Assembly: GCF_032854445.1 (NCBI RefSeq)
Contig: NC_088300.1
Coordinates: forward strand, 55,650,984-55,714,983
Source: Liolophura sinensis
Lineage: Eukaryota; Mollusca; Polyplacophora; Chitonida; Chitonidae
Direction: 5' to 3'
Length of the DNA: 64,000 bases
Of this stretch, positions 12,772-24,509 are shown piece after piece (position 1 is the stretch's first letter; every line of letters begins with the position of its first letter). Under the pieces are notes generated by a model. That model was not told where the DNA came from. It searched no databases and saw only the letters and a program-made list of their open reading frames with translations. The position numbers were made by a program, and so were the translations under genes.

Positions 12772-15700
12772 GGAACATACTTTGGAAGACTACGGCATTT
12801 CTTAGACGTCATTGATCCACGCACGTTGTTTACATCTGAGGTAAGATAACTCAATTTTTTATTCTGCATTTCACTTCATAACGGCTTTCAAGTCAATTTT
12901 CTAATTGTATATAACACTTTGACATGTCTCATTTTTTTTTCCTATTTCAGAAAACTCTAGCCCAGTCCATACAGCTTCTTGACGATTTTAAAAATGGGAA
13001 ACTACCACCAGACATCACAAACAAACAATTATGGGAAGCTCAGAAAATCAAACAGGTCTGTGTTTTACTGCATGCTACCTTGAATAATCGGAAGGAATAG
13101 TTGTCTAGGTTCATATGCACAGTATAGGATATTTTAATTCTAAAGAATTTAAAGTTGATTGCTTAGGTGATCTGAATCTCAGGAAAAAGTGATGCTAGAT
13201 TATATGCTGGTTAACCCAAAAATTTTCTTGTGAATTCTGTAAAATCCCTGTCTGTTTCAGGCAATCATTCATCCAGATACGGGAGAGAAAGTGTTCATGC
13301 CTTTCAGAATGTCCGGTAAGTTCTATTAAAGCTATCATTCTGTATTAGTTACCTCCCTATAAACGCCAACACATATTGCACTCTACATGTATTCAAAGAC
13401 ACCACAAAAAGACTTTTTCTGATCTTCATAAGGTATGTATTTCAATCCTTAAACCATATAATATACAAATGTAGAAAAAGGCGATAAACACTAATGTAAT
13501 GCTGGCTTCAAGATCAATGCATATATGAAAATACATGGATATGTATGGCGAATAATATAAAGAGCAGTAGTGGAAGGTCAGTATGTATTTTTTATATGTC
13601 CTCGCCATTAGGCAGAGCGTATTATGTTGTAGCGATTTTGTCCGTCTGTCCGTCTGTCCAAATTCGTGTCCAAGCTATAATTTGCACAGTTTTCTGTGTA
13701 GAGTTTTAGTTTTTGGTGCATACATACGTACACTGAAAGTGATGTGTTGCGACTCACATTTGTCCATTTTTGCAGATGTCATAGTAACTAAATAGCCGTT
13801 TTCCTTAAATATACTATATAAATAGAATTGATTTTCATGTCCGGTCAACAACCCCCTACCATCCTCTATATCTCCAACAGTTTTCGACATAGAGTTTTAA
13901 TTTTTGATGGATACATATATACACAGATGACGATGTGTCACGACGCACATTTGTCCAATTCGCGGTTGTCATGGTAACCATATAGCTATTTTCCTTATAT
14001 ACTACATGAAAAGGAAAGATTTCGTGTCCGGGCTACAATTCCAGCTGTTTTCCGCATAAAGTTCCGCATGAAGATTCCCCACTGGTTATATTCACCACAA
14101 TGCTGCTTTTATTCTTTTATACATTTGAAACACATGCATTTGTTGAGGCATATGTTGTGTTCACCTGAACTCTTGTTTTATTTTGGCGTCAAGGATTTGT
14201 TCCATTTGGGGCTCCAGTTGTAAGTATAACTGAACAGACTGCATGTGTATTGTGATTAGCTTTTGTGCCTTTCACATTTATTAACAAAGCAGTAAATAGT
14301 ATTACAGTATGCACTCAGTATACGTTGCTGCTTGGCTATGTTTGATATGTGACGGTAAGCAGTCTCAGGTCCTCCTGTTGTTTTAACAACATGTATATCT
14401 ATGTCACTGTGGAGAAGTTTACTGCATTGAGTGACAATATGTAATCACGGGTTGTTGTCAAATACAGAGCTTAAAGACTATAAACTGTTTTGTTAAACTT
14501 ATTGCCAGTTACTTTTCCATCACAAATATAAGCTTGTGATCTTAGTGAATCTTTTCAGTGATCTGATCAGTCTTTCATGACCCTTTTTAAATCTCCTTTA
14601 CATGTATGGTGTACCCAAAATTTTTCACTTGTGATATCTTTTTAAGGCATATCCCAATAACATTTTTGAGCTATCCATTCTGTCTTTGACATCTACCTGT
14701 ACCATAAAATCATCTAATGTCATTCTTTCTTTTTTTTTACTGTGGGTGTGGACATAGAACTGTTGCTGTTTACATATATGAATAAAGGTATATGTGGAGA
14801 TAGAGTTCTGTGGCATAAAACACCAGTCAAATAAATAAATTGCAATTTTGACTTTGTCTTGTTACTAGGTTGTATCATCCCATAATCACTGACTACCTGT
14901 ATGCCACAGGACTGTATTGCAATGGATTGAGCTCTTGCCTACATACTTTGTGTGGAGGACAAAAGATTTTATCTGGATATGGCCTTTCACTGTATGTCTT
15001 CGGTGTTATTGGTGTACAGATGCATTCCATCCTAAACACTGCATAATGCTTGTGCTATTTAACATATACATTGTATATAGGGTACATTTAACCCCGGTTG
15101 AATTGCATGCATTTGTTTCACTCTGCTATAATGATTGACCACATCTCATAATGTGTATATCCATTGTTCTAACATAATTTCTCCTAATTCCAAAAAACAA
15201 AAAAAGAAAAAAAAGAAAAAAACATTAGCACCAGTATTATGAATTATGATGAAAAATTTAAATTTAGGTAAATTTTGATTACTAACATAGTAGTAATGCA
15301 GTGAATATTTCTAACGTCTGTGATTTAACTGTGTTGCATGCTCTGACCCTCCATTTGCTGGACAACTTAACATATTAAGGGCTGGTGGCCTTTCTAGCTT
15401 CCCCTGACATGTATTCTCCACTCCACTCAGAAAGGAGTGAAATAGAACTGAAATGCCAAATCATTGGTCTGGCAGTAACCTGTGGATGGTCATGGATTTC
15501 CCTCCCACCATATCGCTGGCTGCCAGTATAAGAGTAATATTCTTGAGTATGCTGTAAAACACCAATCAGTCAAATAAGTAAATAAATAAACAAATCACTG
15601 ATGAGATTTGTAAATAGGCTAGCTTCTATAAACCCTTTGTTTTTCAGGTGACTGGGCTGCTGCTGCCAAACCCGACTCTACTTCAGACTGTCTTCTGGCA

Positions 15701-17060
15701 GTGGCTGAACCAGTCCCACAATGCCTGTGTTAACTATGCAAACAGGAATGCCACCAAGGTTAGTTCACTACCTTATTTGTATTACATTTCATGGCTTAAA
15801 AGGGGTTCTTGCTTGTTCGGGTGATAAAAGCACTGGTTTGAAACTATCAGGCGTTCAAATCTAGATCTGACCACTTTATCTGTAGCTTTGAGTGAGTATG
15901 TTAGTCAGGTATCAAGCAAAGGTTAGTGGTTCTCTTTGGGCTTTCTGGTTGGCTTCATTCATAAATCTGACTGCCATGATAGAAGTGGCAAATGCCTCAG
16001 TACAATGTTAAACACTGGTAGCATGAATGTGTGTAGATATTTAATGTAGATCATATAACTTCTAGAGCTTTTATTTGTCCTTCAGGCCACACCTTTGAAT
16101 CGCTTTGTGTTGGGATATGTTGGGGCAGTGTCCAGTGCTGTGTCCATCGCAGTAAGTTTGGCTTTATTTCCACTGTTCAGAAAATTTATTGTCAGAACTT
16201 CACGGAAAATATTAAACTGATGCTTTTTTCTATATGACATTATATTGAGATTTGGGATTAATGTAAGGGAATTCTCACATGTAGAATATACATGTAGGTG
16301 GTGAAGTATTATTTTTTGTTTGTTTTAGGTAGGTTTGAATATCCTCATTAAAAAGTCCAGCACGTTCAGTCCCGCCAAAAAACTGCTCATACAGAGATTT
16401 GTGCCCTTCCCTGCTGTGGGTAAGTTGTCTGCCCTTGACAGGTGTCCAGCAAACTCGCATCCTCTTCCAGGTCTGCCATCTCTGAAAAAGCTAACTTGTC
16501 CCCTTTTTCAAAGTTCATGTCAAGAAGGCACGATGGTGTATCATTCGAATCTAACATCATTTGCCAACACTGAATACAATATGGCCCAGAGTAGCAGACC
16601 ATTTTTGGGTGCCAGTCTTTTACCAGTAGTGTTCAACCAAGGAGATGATTCAGTGTGGGTTACTCAGGAATGTGTGCTGGATTACCTCTGGATTTGCCCT
16701 GTGTTTCTTCACCCAAAAGTATTGAATGTATTGTTTGTTGGCAAGGCAATTCAGTAATTAGCAAGGAATCATTTCCTAATATAGTCGAACTACAAATTGG
16801 CTACTCACTGTATTGATCTGCACTGCTGTAGCCATCCGGAACATTAGTTCCTATAGGTGGTTATCTCAACCATAAGCCTGTGCTAAGGTACTCATCCCAC
16901 AGGTAATGTCTTTCCCCAGCAATGGCCAGTACCTGTAACATTCTGCTGATGAGGTACAGTGAGCTATTTGAGGGCATTGAGGTGTTTGACTCCACTGATA
17001 AGGTCATAGGCACATCCAAGATTGCTGCTAAGAAGGTGAGTGCTTGGAGAGGTCAGTGCA

Positions 17061-17147
<87 letters not shown>

Positions 17148-18699
17148 CTTATTCCTTAACTTGGGGCCTCTACGGTGGTTAGCACACCAGCTCAGTGCAA
17201 CGACCCAAGATCCTCTCGGCAGTGTGGTTGCTGTGTTCAAGTCCAGGTCACGCTGGCTTCCTCTGTGTCTCCATATATGGGAAGGTCTGCCAGCAACCTG
17301 CGGATGGTCATGGGTTTTATTCCCAGCTGTGCCCAGATTCCCCCCACCATAAAGCTGGCAGCTGTCGTATAAGTGAACCATTCTGTAGTTTTATTGGTGT
17401 TTTCTCAATACTCCTTAATTTAGGTTTTTGACACTGGACACATGTTTATGCACGGAGGAAAACTGTGAGAGAGCAGAGCTATAAGCATTGTTAGCTAATA
17501 CAATATGTTTAAAATAACCAATCGTAAACCTGGGTTTATATGTCTACTTGTCAGGCTTTACTGGAGACAGCTATCACCAGGATGATTATGCCAGCCCCTA
17601 TCCTCCTCATTCCCCCTGCTGTCATGGCAATGCTAGAGAAGTATGTTATTTATGATTACAGTGAAATAGTTCAGCTTGTCCCTTAACTGCAAGTTCTGAT
17701 ACGTTTTTTACATGTCATAATGTGAGTTGCCTCTCTAGTTTATAGCGGCTCGTGCTATCTGAGCAATCTAATAAGTTGTATTAGGTTCCGAACGCTTTTA
17801 AATATGTTTTGCTACATATTCCGCTGTCCCACCCCGTTCCTTTCTCTCTCAAGCTTCGTTTAGATAAACTGTAACTTATCGTATGTTTCAGAACGCATTT
17901 TTTACAACGGTACCCTAAGGCACACCTTCCTCTGAACGCCCTGGTGTGTACGCTGGCCTTTGGTGGGGCATTACCCTTAGCTATAGCCCTGTTTCCACAA
18001 ATCTCTAAAGTAAGATGGAGTTATTTCAGAGTTTATATCGGTCATTTGAATCCATGTATGAGTTTATACGTCATACCGATGTGCTAGTTTACAAATGCAT
18101 ATTGTGTGGTGTCTGACAGGCTCAGAAGTACGTATTAATACACAGGTGCTGAACTTCAAATCAAGGTGCTGTGTTATTGACCAGAAGACAATCCGATAAA
18201 AAACCAGAGAGACACTTAACAATAACCAACATGCCATAAATTTTCATGAAGTGTCTTGAAATATTGAACATTTCTTGACTGTTTTGCCAAGTATTAGTGG
18301 GAATAGTTCAGTATATGCTATTTATATAATTGTACATATTTGTGTGCACCAATGCTGTCGCTGTGACTTCTAGTCCAGCTCATACTGGCTTTCTGTCCAG
18401 CCATACGTGGGAAGGTCTGTCAGTAGCCTACGCATGGTCATAGGTTTCCCTGCGGGCTTTGCCTGGTTTCCTCCCACCATAATGCTTGCCGCTGTCGTAT
18501 AAGTGAAATATCCTTGAGTATGGCAGAAAACACTAATCAAACAAATAAATAAATGTTTGTGTGACATCTAATAATGTTACCTAAGGTGCATGTATCTGAC
18601 AATTTGTGCTCTTACTTCCAGGTGAAACCTTCCACACTTGAGCCAGAGATCTGTTCAGCCACCAATGAGAGTCACCTGTTTTATAATAAGGGCCTGTAA
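12772..18699 (+). CDS. SFXN5: Sideroflexin-5-like mitochondrial carrier (11 exons, N-terminus missing)
   Basis: Exons: 12772-12840, 12951-13055, 13261-13315, 14194-14219, 15648-15758, 16086-16151, 16329-16419, 16920-17035, 17555-17640, 17892-18009, 18622-18699 (TAA). All introns are GT..AG and all phases match, giving 306 residues without a start codon. Seen in the sequence: [16 protein letters not shown] at the start of the first exon, the conserved HPD in [60 protein letters not shown], and the C-terminal FYNKGL. These match SFXN5 more closely than SFXN1-4. Family knowledge: sideroflexins are multi-pass proteins of the mitochondrial inner membrane; SFXN1 carries serine, and SFXN5 has been linked to citrate and other tricarboxylates. 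Human SFXN5 is about 340 residues, so roughly 30 N-terminal residues lie in an upstream exon I could not find. Exon 4 is only 26 bp. Confidence 0.95.
13650..14066. repeat. Diverged ~190-bp tandem repeat in sideroflexin intron 3
   Basis: Two and a partial third unit of about 190 bp. Each holds a CAGTTTTC..TAGAGTTTTA block (13687 and 13879; the third, degenerate, near 14043), then GATACATA-type sequence, an ACATTTGTCCA block and a TTTTCCTTATATACTA block. It lies wholly within intron 3 (13316-14193) and carries no reading frame. Confidence 0.7.
15463..15600 (+). mobile_element. SINE-A, 5'-truncated copy in sideroflexin intron 4
   Basis: Contains the family body (GGCAGTAACCTGTGGATGGTC, then CCCACCATA) and the 3' end (TATTCTTGAGTATGCTGTAA, AACACCAATCAGTCAAATAA with AAAT repeats). 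The tRNA-like head is absent. Confidence 0.75.
17067..17142. repeat. (CT)n then (TA)n microsatellite, sideroflexin intron 8
   Basis: About 17 CT units run directly into about 20 TA units shortly after the exon 8 donor (17036). It lies just upstream of a SINE-A copy. Confidence 0.95.
17164..17384 (+). mobile_element. SINE-A copy with tRNA-like head, 3' truncated (sideroflexin intron 8)
   Basis: Starts with the head (GGGGCCTCTACGGTGGTTAGC) and a box-B-like GTTCAAGTCCAG, then the body GGGAAGGTCTGCCAGCAACC and CACCATAAAGCTGG. It breaks off after GTCGTATAAGTGAA, without the AAAT tail. Confidence 0.8.
18349..18554 (+). mobile_element. SINE-A, head-truncated copy in sideroflexin intron 10
   Basis: Begins inside the head (CCAATGCTGTCGCTGTGACT), continues through the body (GGGAAGGTCTGTCAGTAGCC, CCCACCATAATGCTTGCCGC) and ends with an AAACACTAATCAAACAAATAAATAAAT tail, described here in two parts: AAACACTAATCAAACAAATA and further AAAT units. 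Confidence 0.85.
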
Positions 18700-18961
18700 A
18701 GAGTTGTCAGAACCATGATCGGCATAAAGTGGCCTAGCAATGGTTGGTTACATGCATCACCCACGTAACAGCTTGGACCACACCTGTCAACTTTGATATA
18801 TGGTGCTATATTTGTTTGAAGATTTGCGCATGAATCATTTCAATATTTTTAAATATCAAGACTTTTTCTATATGAATCCCAGTTAAAAGCCAGATAGGAC
18901 CTAAAACTGCCTCCTGAAAATTCCAACACAATGGTTCTCAGGACCTATATCTCATTGAATT

Positions 18962-18967
18962 AATAAA
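18962..18967 (+). terminator. Polyadenylation signal AATAAA of the sideroflexin gene
   Basis: AATAAA lies 263 bases after the TAA stop and is followed by a GT-rich stretch (TTGTTGTTGTT) typical of a downstream element. It is the first canonical signal after the stop, so the 3' UTR is probably about 280 bases long. Confidence 0.65.
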
Positions 18968-18989
18968 GTCTCATGTTGTTGTTGTTTTA

Positions 18990-21197
18990 ATGTTATTCCA
19001 GAGTTTTACCCTGTTTGTGACAAGTGCCTAAATGTTTTGTGAAGATTTTACTGTCTCATGACTGGATGGTTCAGGATGTTAATCATAGTCTGCCTTTTAC
19101 CAAGACTCTTTATATTATTGGAACTTGTATTCTCAACTCTCAACTTGTTTTATTTTTACTTGATTTTTTAAAATTATTTTCTTGAAGTTTTGTCATATTT
19201 GTCACATGTTGTCAGTATATATGTATATGATGCACATTTTGAGGATTAACCACTGGAATGCAACTTTGCAGAGAGATTGGCGCTGTATGTATGTATATAC
19301 GTTTTATAAACGTTTTTTGTATATAGAAAATGTGTATCATTGTATGGTACTCGTCTCCAACCACAACAAGGCAAAAGTAGTGTGGGTTCAATCCCACGCT
19401 TGGACAAAGAATTTATACATCCCCCCCCCCCCCCCCAATCTCATTGTCTGTGGTGTCTTGGTGATTTAGCTCGTGGGGAAGTTTAGACAGTCTTGTACAC
19501 TCGTTGATGATCTTTTGTCATCCATTATGCAGGATGCTGGCAAGTTTATCAGTAACTTGGTTTCCTCCATGTTTCAAACTGATCGACATCCTATATGTGT
19601 GGAAATAATTGAATATGGCACGACAATCAAATAAATAAGCGAATGAATATACTAATGATGTTCGAAGGAAACATAAATACCTATAAAGGTATGTTTTACT
19701 ACCTGCGATTTTAAGTCTATTTCACCTGCACAAGCAATTATAAATGCTGTGTTTGGACAATCATGAAGTTTGAAGGCATTAAGGTATTAACTAGTGTAGT
19801 TTATAATTCCAAGTTAATGACACATGTAGATAAATAGGAAAGGAGAGTATGAGAGATACAGATATGTGTTTACCTAACCTGGAGACTAGGCTGGCTGTCT
19901 AATCTGTATGATGTGTTATTTCATGATACTGAGTCAAATGTTTTTTGCATACCCTAAATGACCTAAAACTCGGTGGCAAATAAATGTCATGGGACACTAG
20001 TATTGCTTCTAGTGCTAAAATTTACATTTTCCTAATAGGATATCATCCTACCTTCCACATACCCCTCAAAGCACCTTTCTGAAATCAATAAAAGCCCCAG
20101 AATCTGGAAAAATGAGCAACATAGTCATGGACGAAATTTTAGGTCATTTAGGCATATGTTACAAGTACACCTGTATAATCATTTATCCGAAAATCTGAAA
20201 CAGTTGTTACTTTAAAGGTATTTGTTGACCTGTGTTTACATCTTGTCAAAGGCTGGTATTTACTTTCACCTTGAACACTTTTGCCTGAATCTAGTAAATC
20301 TAGTTACTGGTATTAATGGTTTATGAAGGTGATACTCATCATCAGATGTTACCCAGTGAACGTTTCCCGTTCAGAGAACAACGTTTTAAAATGCATGGAT
20401 GTCCTCTCTCGTTAAAGTTTGGTCTGCCTCACATGATCTTTATTAAATAGATGTGACATTCAGAGTTTAGAATCGAGTGAAAAAATTGGCCGATTCGCTG
20501 TGCGAAGGTCCGAACCTTAGCACTCTCCACACAGCTCACATTTGTGCGCTCTTTGGCTCATTGTTTGGTCAGGTTTACCGAGTACATGTGCCTGGAGAAG
20601 GGCAGTGATGTAATTAACATGTCACTTCACCTGTAAACCTAAGCGCTTTCGTAGAAGTGAAATACTCTTGGGAAAGGCGTTAAACATCTTTTAATCAATG
20701 AGACCATAAAATCGTTTTTAGTATGTACAGAGATTTATTGAACTGCTGTAATGGCATAAAATGTGCATGGGGTTAACTGTCAGTCCCCATGAATGCTGGC
20801 ATTCTGATTACACGCACATCGGTACCAAAAGACCGTTAACCGTGTAAATCATTGAAACAGTATTTTTTTGGTACCATATGTTAAAACCACTGTGACTATG
20901 TGATTTTAGAGTTTTATGTACATATAGGTATATGTAACCCGCTTCAGACAAAAATTGTTTTCACAGCAGTCTATATGCAATATATTGGAAGATTATAACC
21001 GAATAAACTTTGGCAGAGAAAATAAGTTGATTTGGTTGTGTTTTAGGCCAATATTGATGTTGGAAATACATTTTATCAACTTGATGGCAACGTCCACATT
21101 CAGCAACTGTCTCATTCCTGTCCTATTCATTTTACTGAACTCTAGCGTCATATGTTGAACGAAATTTTAAAGTTTATGAGTGACAACTCAATTAAGC
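18990..21197. other. Intergenic between sideroflexin and the composite SINE
   Basis: Contains the tRNA-like fragment and poly-C tract, and an old SINE-A-like 3' end near 20640-20700 (GTAGAAGTGAAATACTCTTG then GGCGTTAAACATC). No gene seen. Confidence 0.5.
19341..19437 (+). repeat. tRNA-like fragment and poly-C tract
   Basis: ATGGTACTCGTCTCCAACCA and a box-B-like GGGTTCAATCCCACG resemble a decayed tRNA-derived head. They are followed at 19422-19436 by a run of C. Confidence 0.35.
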
Positions 21198-21211
21198 TCA
21201 TGAGCTCATTT

Positions 21212-21832
21212 CTGCTATACGAGGGAAGGTTTGCCAGCAACCTGCAGCTTGTGGTCGTGGGTTTCCCCTGGAGGGGGTCCTGTTTCCACCCACCATAATG
21301 CTGGCCGCCCTCGTATAAGTGAAATATTCTTGAGTTTGGCGTAAAATTTATTTATTTGATCGGCCGTAGGCCTAAGTGAGAAGATCTGCAGCAACCTGTG
21401 GATGGTCTTGGGGGTTTTCCCCGGGCTCTGCCCGGTTTCCTCCCACCATAATGTTAGCCGCCATCATAAAAATGAAATATTCTTGAGTCCGGCGTAAAAT
21501 TTCTTTATTTCATCGGCCGTAAGTGGGAAGGTCTGGCAGCAGTCTGCGGATGGTCTTGGGTTTTCCCGGTTTTCTCCCACCATTATGCTGGCGGCCGTCG
21601 TAAAAGTGAAATATTCTTGTGTCCCCAAAACACCAATCAGATAAATAAATAATATTTATTTGATTGGTGTTTTAAGCCGTACTCAAGAATATTTCACTTA
21701 TACGACAGCATGAGCTGAACTTGAACTCTCAGCGACTCCATTGGTGAGAGGCTCCTGGGCTGTTGCACTTTGTTAATCCTCTCAGCCACGGAGGCCCCGA
21801 ATTCGGCGTAAAACACCAATGAAACAAATAAA
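21212..21832. mobile_element. Composite SINE-A: three tandem bodies plus an inverted copy, one TSD
   Basis: Three head-to-tail SINE-A bodies of about 150 bp (from about 21215, 21361 and 21514), each starting near CGGCCGTA..GTGAGAAG or its variant and running through CACCATAATG to GAAATATTCTTG. They are followed by an inverted, internally deleted copy with its tRNA head (21653-21798), and by a further + strand tail (21803-21832). The whole block is flanked by a perfect 14-bp direct repeat TCATGAGCTCATTT (21198-21211 and 21833-21846). Confidence 0.85.
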
Positions 21833-22121
21833 TCATGAGCTCATTTGAAGCCTAATTTTCTTACTTCAATGCTATATTGCAAGATAAAGCCACATGAATC
21901 ACATACTAAATCAACCATAGTACCATTTGATTGTGTCTTTAATAAATAGTTTCTTGTTTCATACATTACCCGTACATAAATATGATTGCTATTGTGGATG
22001 GAATGCGTTGATACGCAGTGAAGTTGCACCAGTTATGGTCAGCTGGAGAAACAGACTTTTCATCGCCCATGCCTCTGGATTCGTGTCAAATCGCTGGTCG
22101 TCGATCCCTGACTTAATGTGT

Positions 22122-22316
22122 TTATAAATATTTCCTGTCGTTCACATCGCCATCGTCGTCATCGTCACTGTTCATCTCTACGCCGTATTTTTTACGGGCT
22201 TTCTCGAACAAATCTTCCTCGTCCAAGTCAACACTGATGACTGATAACCTCCCACTGGGGTTTCCGGACACTACCAAAGGCGAAACAAACAGATCATTTA
22301 CTGGCTTCTCCGACAT
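22122..22316 (-). CDS. Small acidic ORF, unidentified (64 residues)
   Basis: ATG to stop, 64 codons. The protein starts MSEKPVNDLFVSPLVVSG, has the stretch DLDEEDLFEKARKKYGVEM, then an aspartate run (DDDDDGDV) and ends DRKYL. The composition looks like a genuine disordered acidic protein rather than random translation, and the ORF contains no repeat. It lies about 0.66 kb downstream, on the same strand, of the coiled-coil gene. It could be a single-exon gene, a first coding exon, or the last exon of that neighbour; I saw no convincing acceptor in front of it. No family recognised. Confidence 0.4.
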   Translation of the reverse strand: MSEKPVNDLFVSPLVVSGNPSGRLSVISVDLDEEDLFEKARKKYGVEMNSDDDDDGDVNDRKYL

Positions 22317-22700
22317 AATGGTTAAAGGACGGTAACAAGTATTGAAGTAGTGCTTAATTTTTAGTGCTTAACAAATGGAAATTTTCTCAATGAATAAATC
22401 AAATACTAGTATATGGTGTACTTATTTTCTTATACTCTCATTACATTTGAATCGTCGAGTAAAATACGTCATGGCGCGCTTCAAACTTGTAAGGAAGGGT
22501 TTTCTGAATGTTATGCCCGCGGCGTCATTGAAAGGCCTGTAATGCATTATGAATACTAACTTATCTGCAGATAGAAGCATGTAACCAACCTGTGGGTGTT
22601 GGTTCTCGGAGACATCTCTTGGCGTCTAATAAGATATCCTGGACAGAGTATTTCCTCTCCTTTGTAACGTTACCTATATAACAGTCAAATACAGCGTTAT

Positions 22701-22785
22701 CAGCGGCTACAAGCAATGACCAGTGGCTACAAGCAATGGCCAGTGGCTACAAGCAATGACCAGTGGCTACAAGAAATGACCAGTG
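22701..22785. repeat. 20-bp tandem repeat, 4.25 copies
   Basis: CAGTGGCTACAAGCAATGAC repeated four times with only three mismatches, between the small acidic ORF and the coiled-coil gene. Confidence 0.95.
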
Positions 22786-22978
22786 AATGAGGCAGGATGG
22801 ACTCATTACACATTAGCTTTTGTACAACACTCAAAACCTATACAGGGTTTCACTGATTGTCTGAACGGTGATTAGAAAAACAGTTTAGATTTAAAGTTTT
22901 GATACATAATTAAACAGGAGACGTCCTTCATTCGTTGCAATTGTTGCAAAGAAGCCGGTGATATTCATCAGGTAACAG

Positions 22979-24439
22979 TTACTTATGAATATATGAATAC
23001 CAGATGCAAGTATATCTTCCATTCATATAAACCAGTTCACCTTTAGTCTTTTCTGCAATAACCACTGTATCTATTCCTTCCATCTTTGGGCGCTGCCTGA
23101 CAGTGGACTGAAGATTCTGCCTGAACTGAATGGCAAACAGGAAGCCGAATTTTTTCATATTCCGTTTTGTACGGTCTTCAGGATTGGATGGTCGACTTTT
23201 GTTGGTGTGCTTTTTGGACGTTTTCTTGTTTTCCGTCTCACTGTACTCATTAGGAAGACCGTATATCTCTCGGTCACTTTCCTCTGCTTCTATGATCTTC
23301 CGCGAGATGTGCTGATGTGAAAACCGGCTCATCTTGTCCGCCATGTACCGCTCCCTCACGTCTCTGAGCTGTCTTTTATGTCGTTTTTTGGCTTCTTCAT
23401 TTTCTCTTTTCTTCTTGGAGTTTTCGATAATCTTCTGCTTGAGGACTTTTTCCTGTACATCTTCTAGCTGCTGATAAAACCGAGACTGTCTTTTAACAGC
23501 CTCTGTGTTGCCATCATATACCTTGGTGATTCTGCGGTAGGTATCTGCTTCGCGTCGGCTCAGTATGTACTCTGAGGTTTTATTATGTGAATTCAGTGTT
23601 TCTGGATTTGACTGGCTTCCATTCAGCACCCCTCGTCCACCACCAGTCCTGGGATAAGGACGAATCCCGACCGTCATGGCTGTGTACAGTTTTGTCACCT
23701 CTTTAACGTCATTCACAACGGGCTGATTTTCTAGTAGTGTGTCTGTCTTCTGAGCAGATCTGATACCGCATTTAGCGGCTGTCTTCTGTAAGGCTTTCCT
23801 CCTCCGTTGCACCTGTGCCCAGGTGTTTGTAAATAGCACCCGATCACTGTCAGACCCACCTCGACGGCTACTGACCCCACTGTTAGGAGCACTCAGCAGA
23901 GGGGTCTCTCGGGTCTGTGTTGATGCTCGGCTGTTCTGTCTAACACCTCTTTTGGTTTCCTCTTTGTGAATTTTAGGAAAGCCTACATCTTTGTGCTTAC
24001 TTCCGGTACCGCTGACGTTGTCAGGTGTATTTCTGCAACCATTTGTATTAGCTTAAGTTAGAAATTCTTTTAAATTTTGTTATAATACCTACTTATAATG
24101 CTACCGTACTTGAGCGATTACCTCTATAATAAATTACATGCATGGTTAATAACTTATTCATGTCTTAATAAGTTTCAACTAAGGGTGATTATTAATTTAC
24201 AATATATATAATTACAGACCATGGAACAAATATCAAGCTGACATGATTTACATTTGACACGATGAGGAAAGAACAGTAGAATGAACAAGCGAGCTATGGA
24301 AACCAGAAAGAAAGGAATGATTAAAGGTACCGGGAAAACATATCTGTGTTATCTGCCCTTGCTTTGGCCCAAGACATGGCAAACTTCTCATTCCTTGTAA
24401 TTTTGGCCCCATCTCGTCCTGACGTGACGCCGGCCGGTT
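22979..24439 (-). CDS. Uncharacterised basic coiled-coil protein (two exons seen)
   Basis: Two exons on the - strand: 24331-24439 (acceptor CCACCATCAG, donor CCCG/GTACC) and a long one starting at 24032 (acceptor TTGCAG) that stays open to a stop at 22979. The junction restores an arginine codon (CG/A), so the phases match. The first exon encodes GRDGAKITRNEKF and AKARADNTDMFSR. The long exon gives a Ser/Thr-rich part, then a highly charged predicted helix from about residue 120 (QSRFYQQLEDVQEKVLKQ, KKKRENEEAKKRHKRQLRD), then a Lys-rich linker and AIQFRQNLQS. An earlier donor AAAG/GTGAAC near the end could replace the terminal stop. Upstream exons were not found, so the N-terminus is missing. 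No family recognised; the composition resembles cytoskeletal or ciliary coiled-coil proteins, which is only inference. Confidence 0.6.
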
Positions 24440-24457
24440 CTGATGGTGGACAAGCAA

Positions 24458-24458
<1 letters not shown>

Positions 24459-24503
<45 letters not shown>
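24459..24503. repeat. (AAT)n microsatellite beside an exon acceptor
   Basis: Fifteen AAT units on + (TTA on -). On the - strand they sit about 20 bases before the acceptor of exon 24331-24439 of the coiled-coil gene and take the place of a normal pyrimidine tract. Confidence 0.92.
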
Positions 24504-24504
<1 letters not shown>

Positions 24505-24509
24505 AAAAA

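Noticed and set aside
16335-16757. 140-codon + frame
   Set aside because: Its first part is the genuine sideroflexin exon 7; the remainder reads through intron 7 past a good GTAAG donor.
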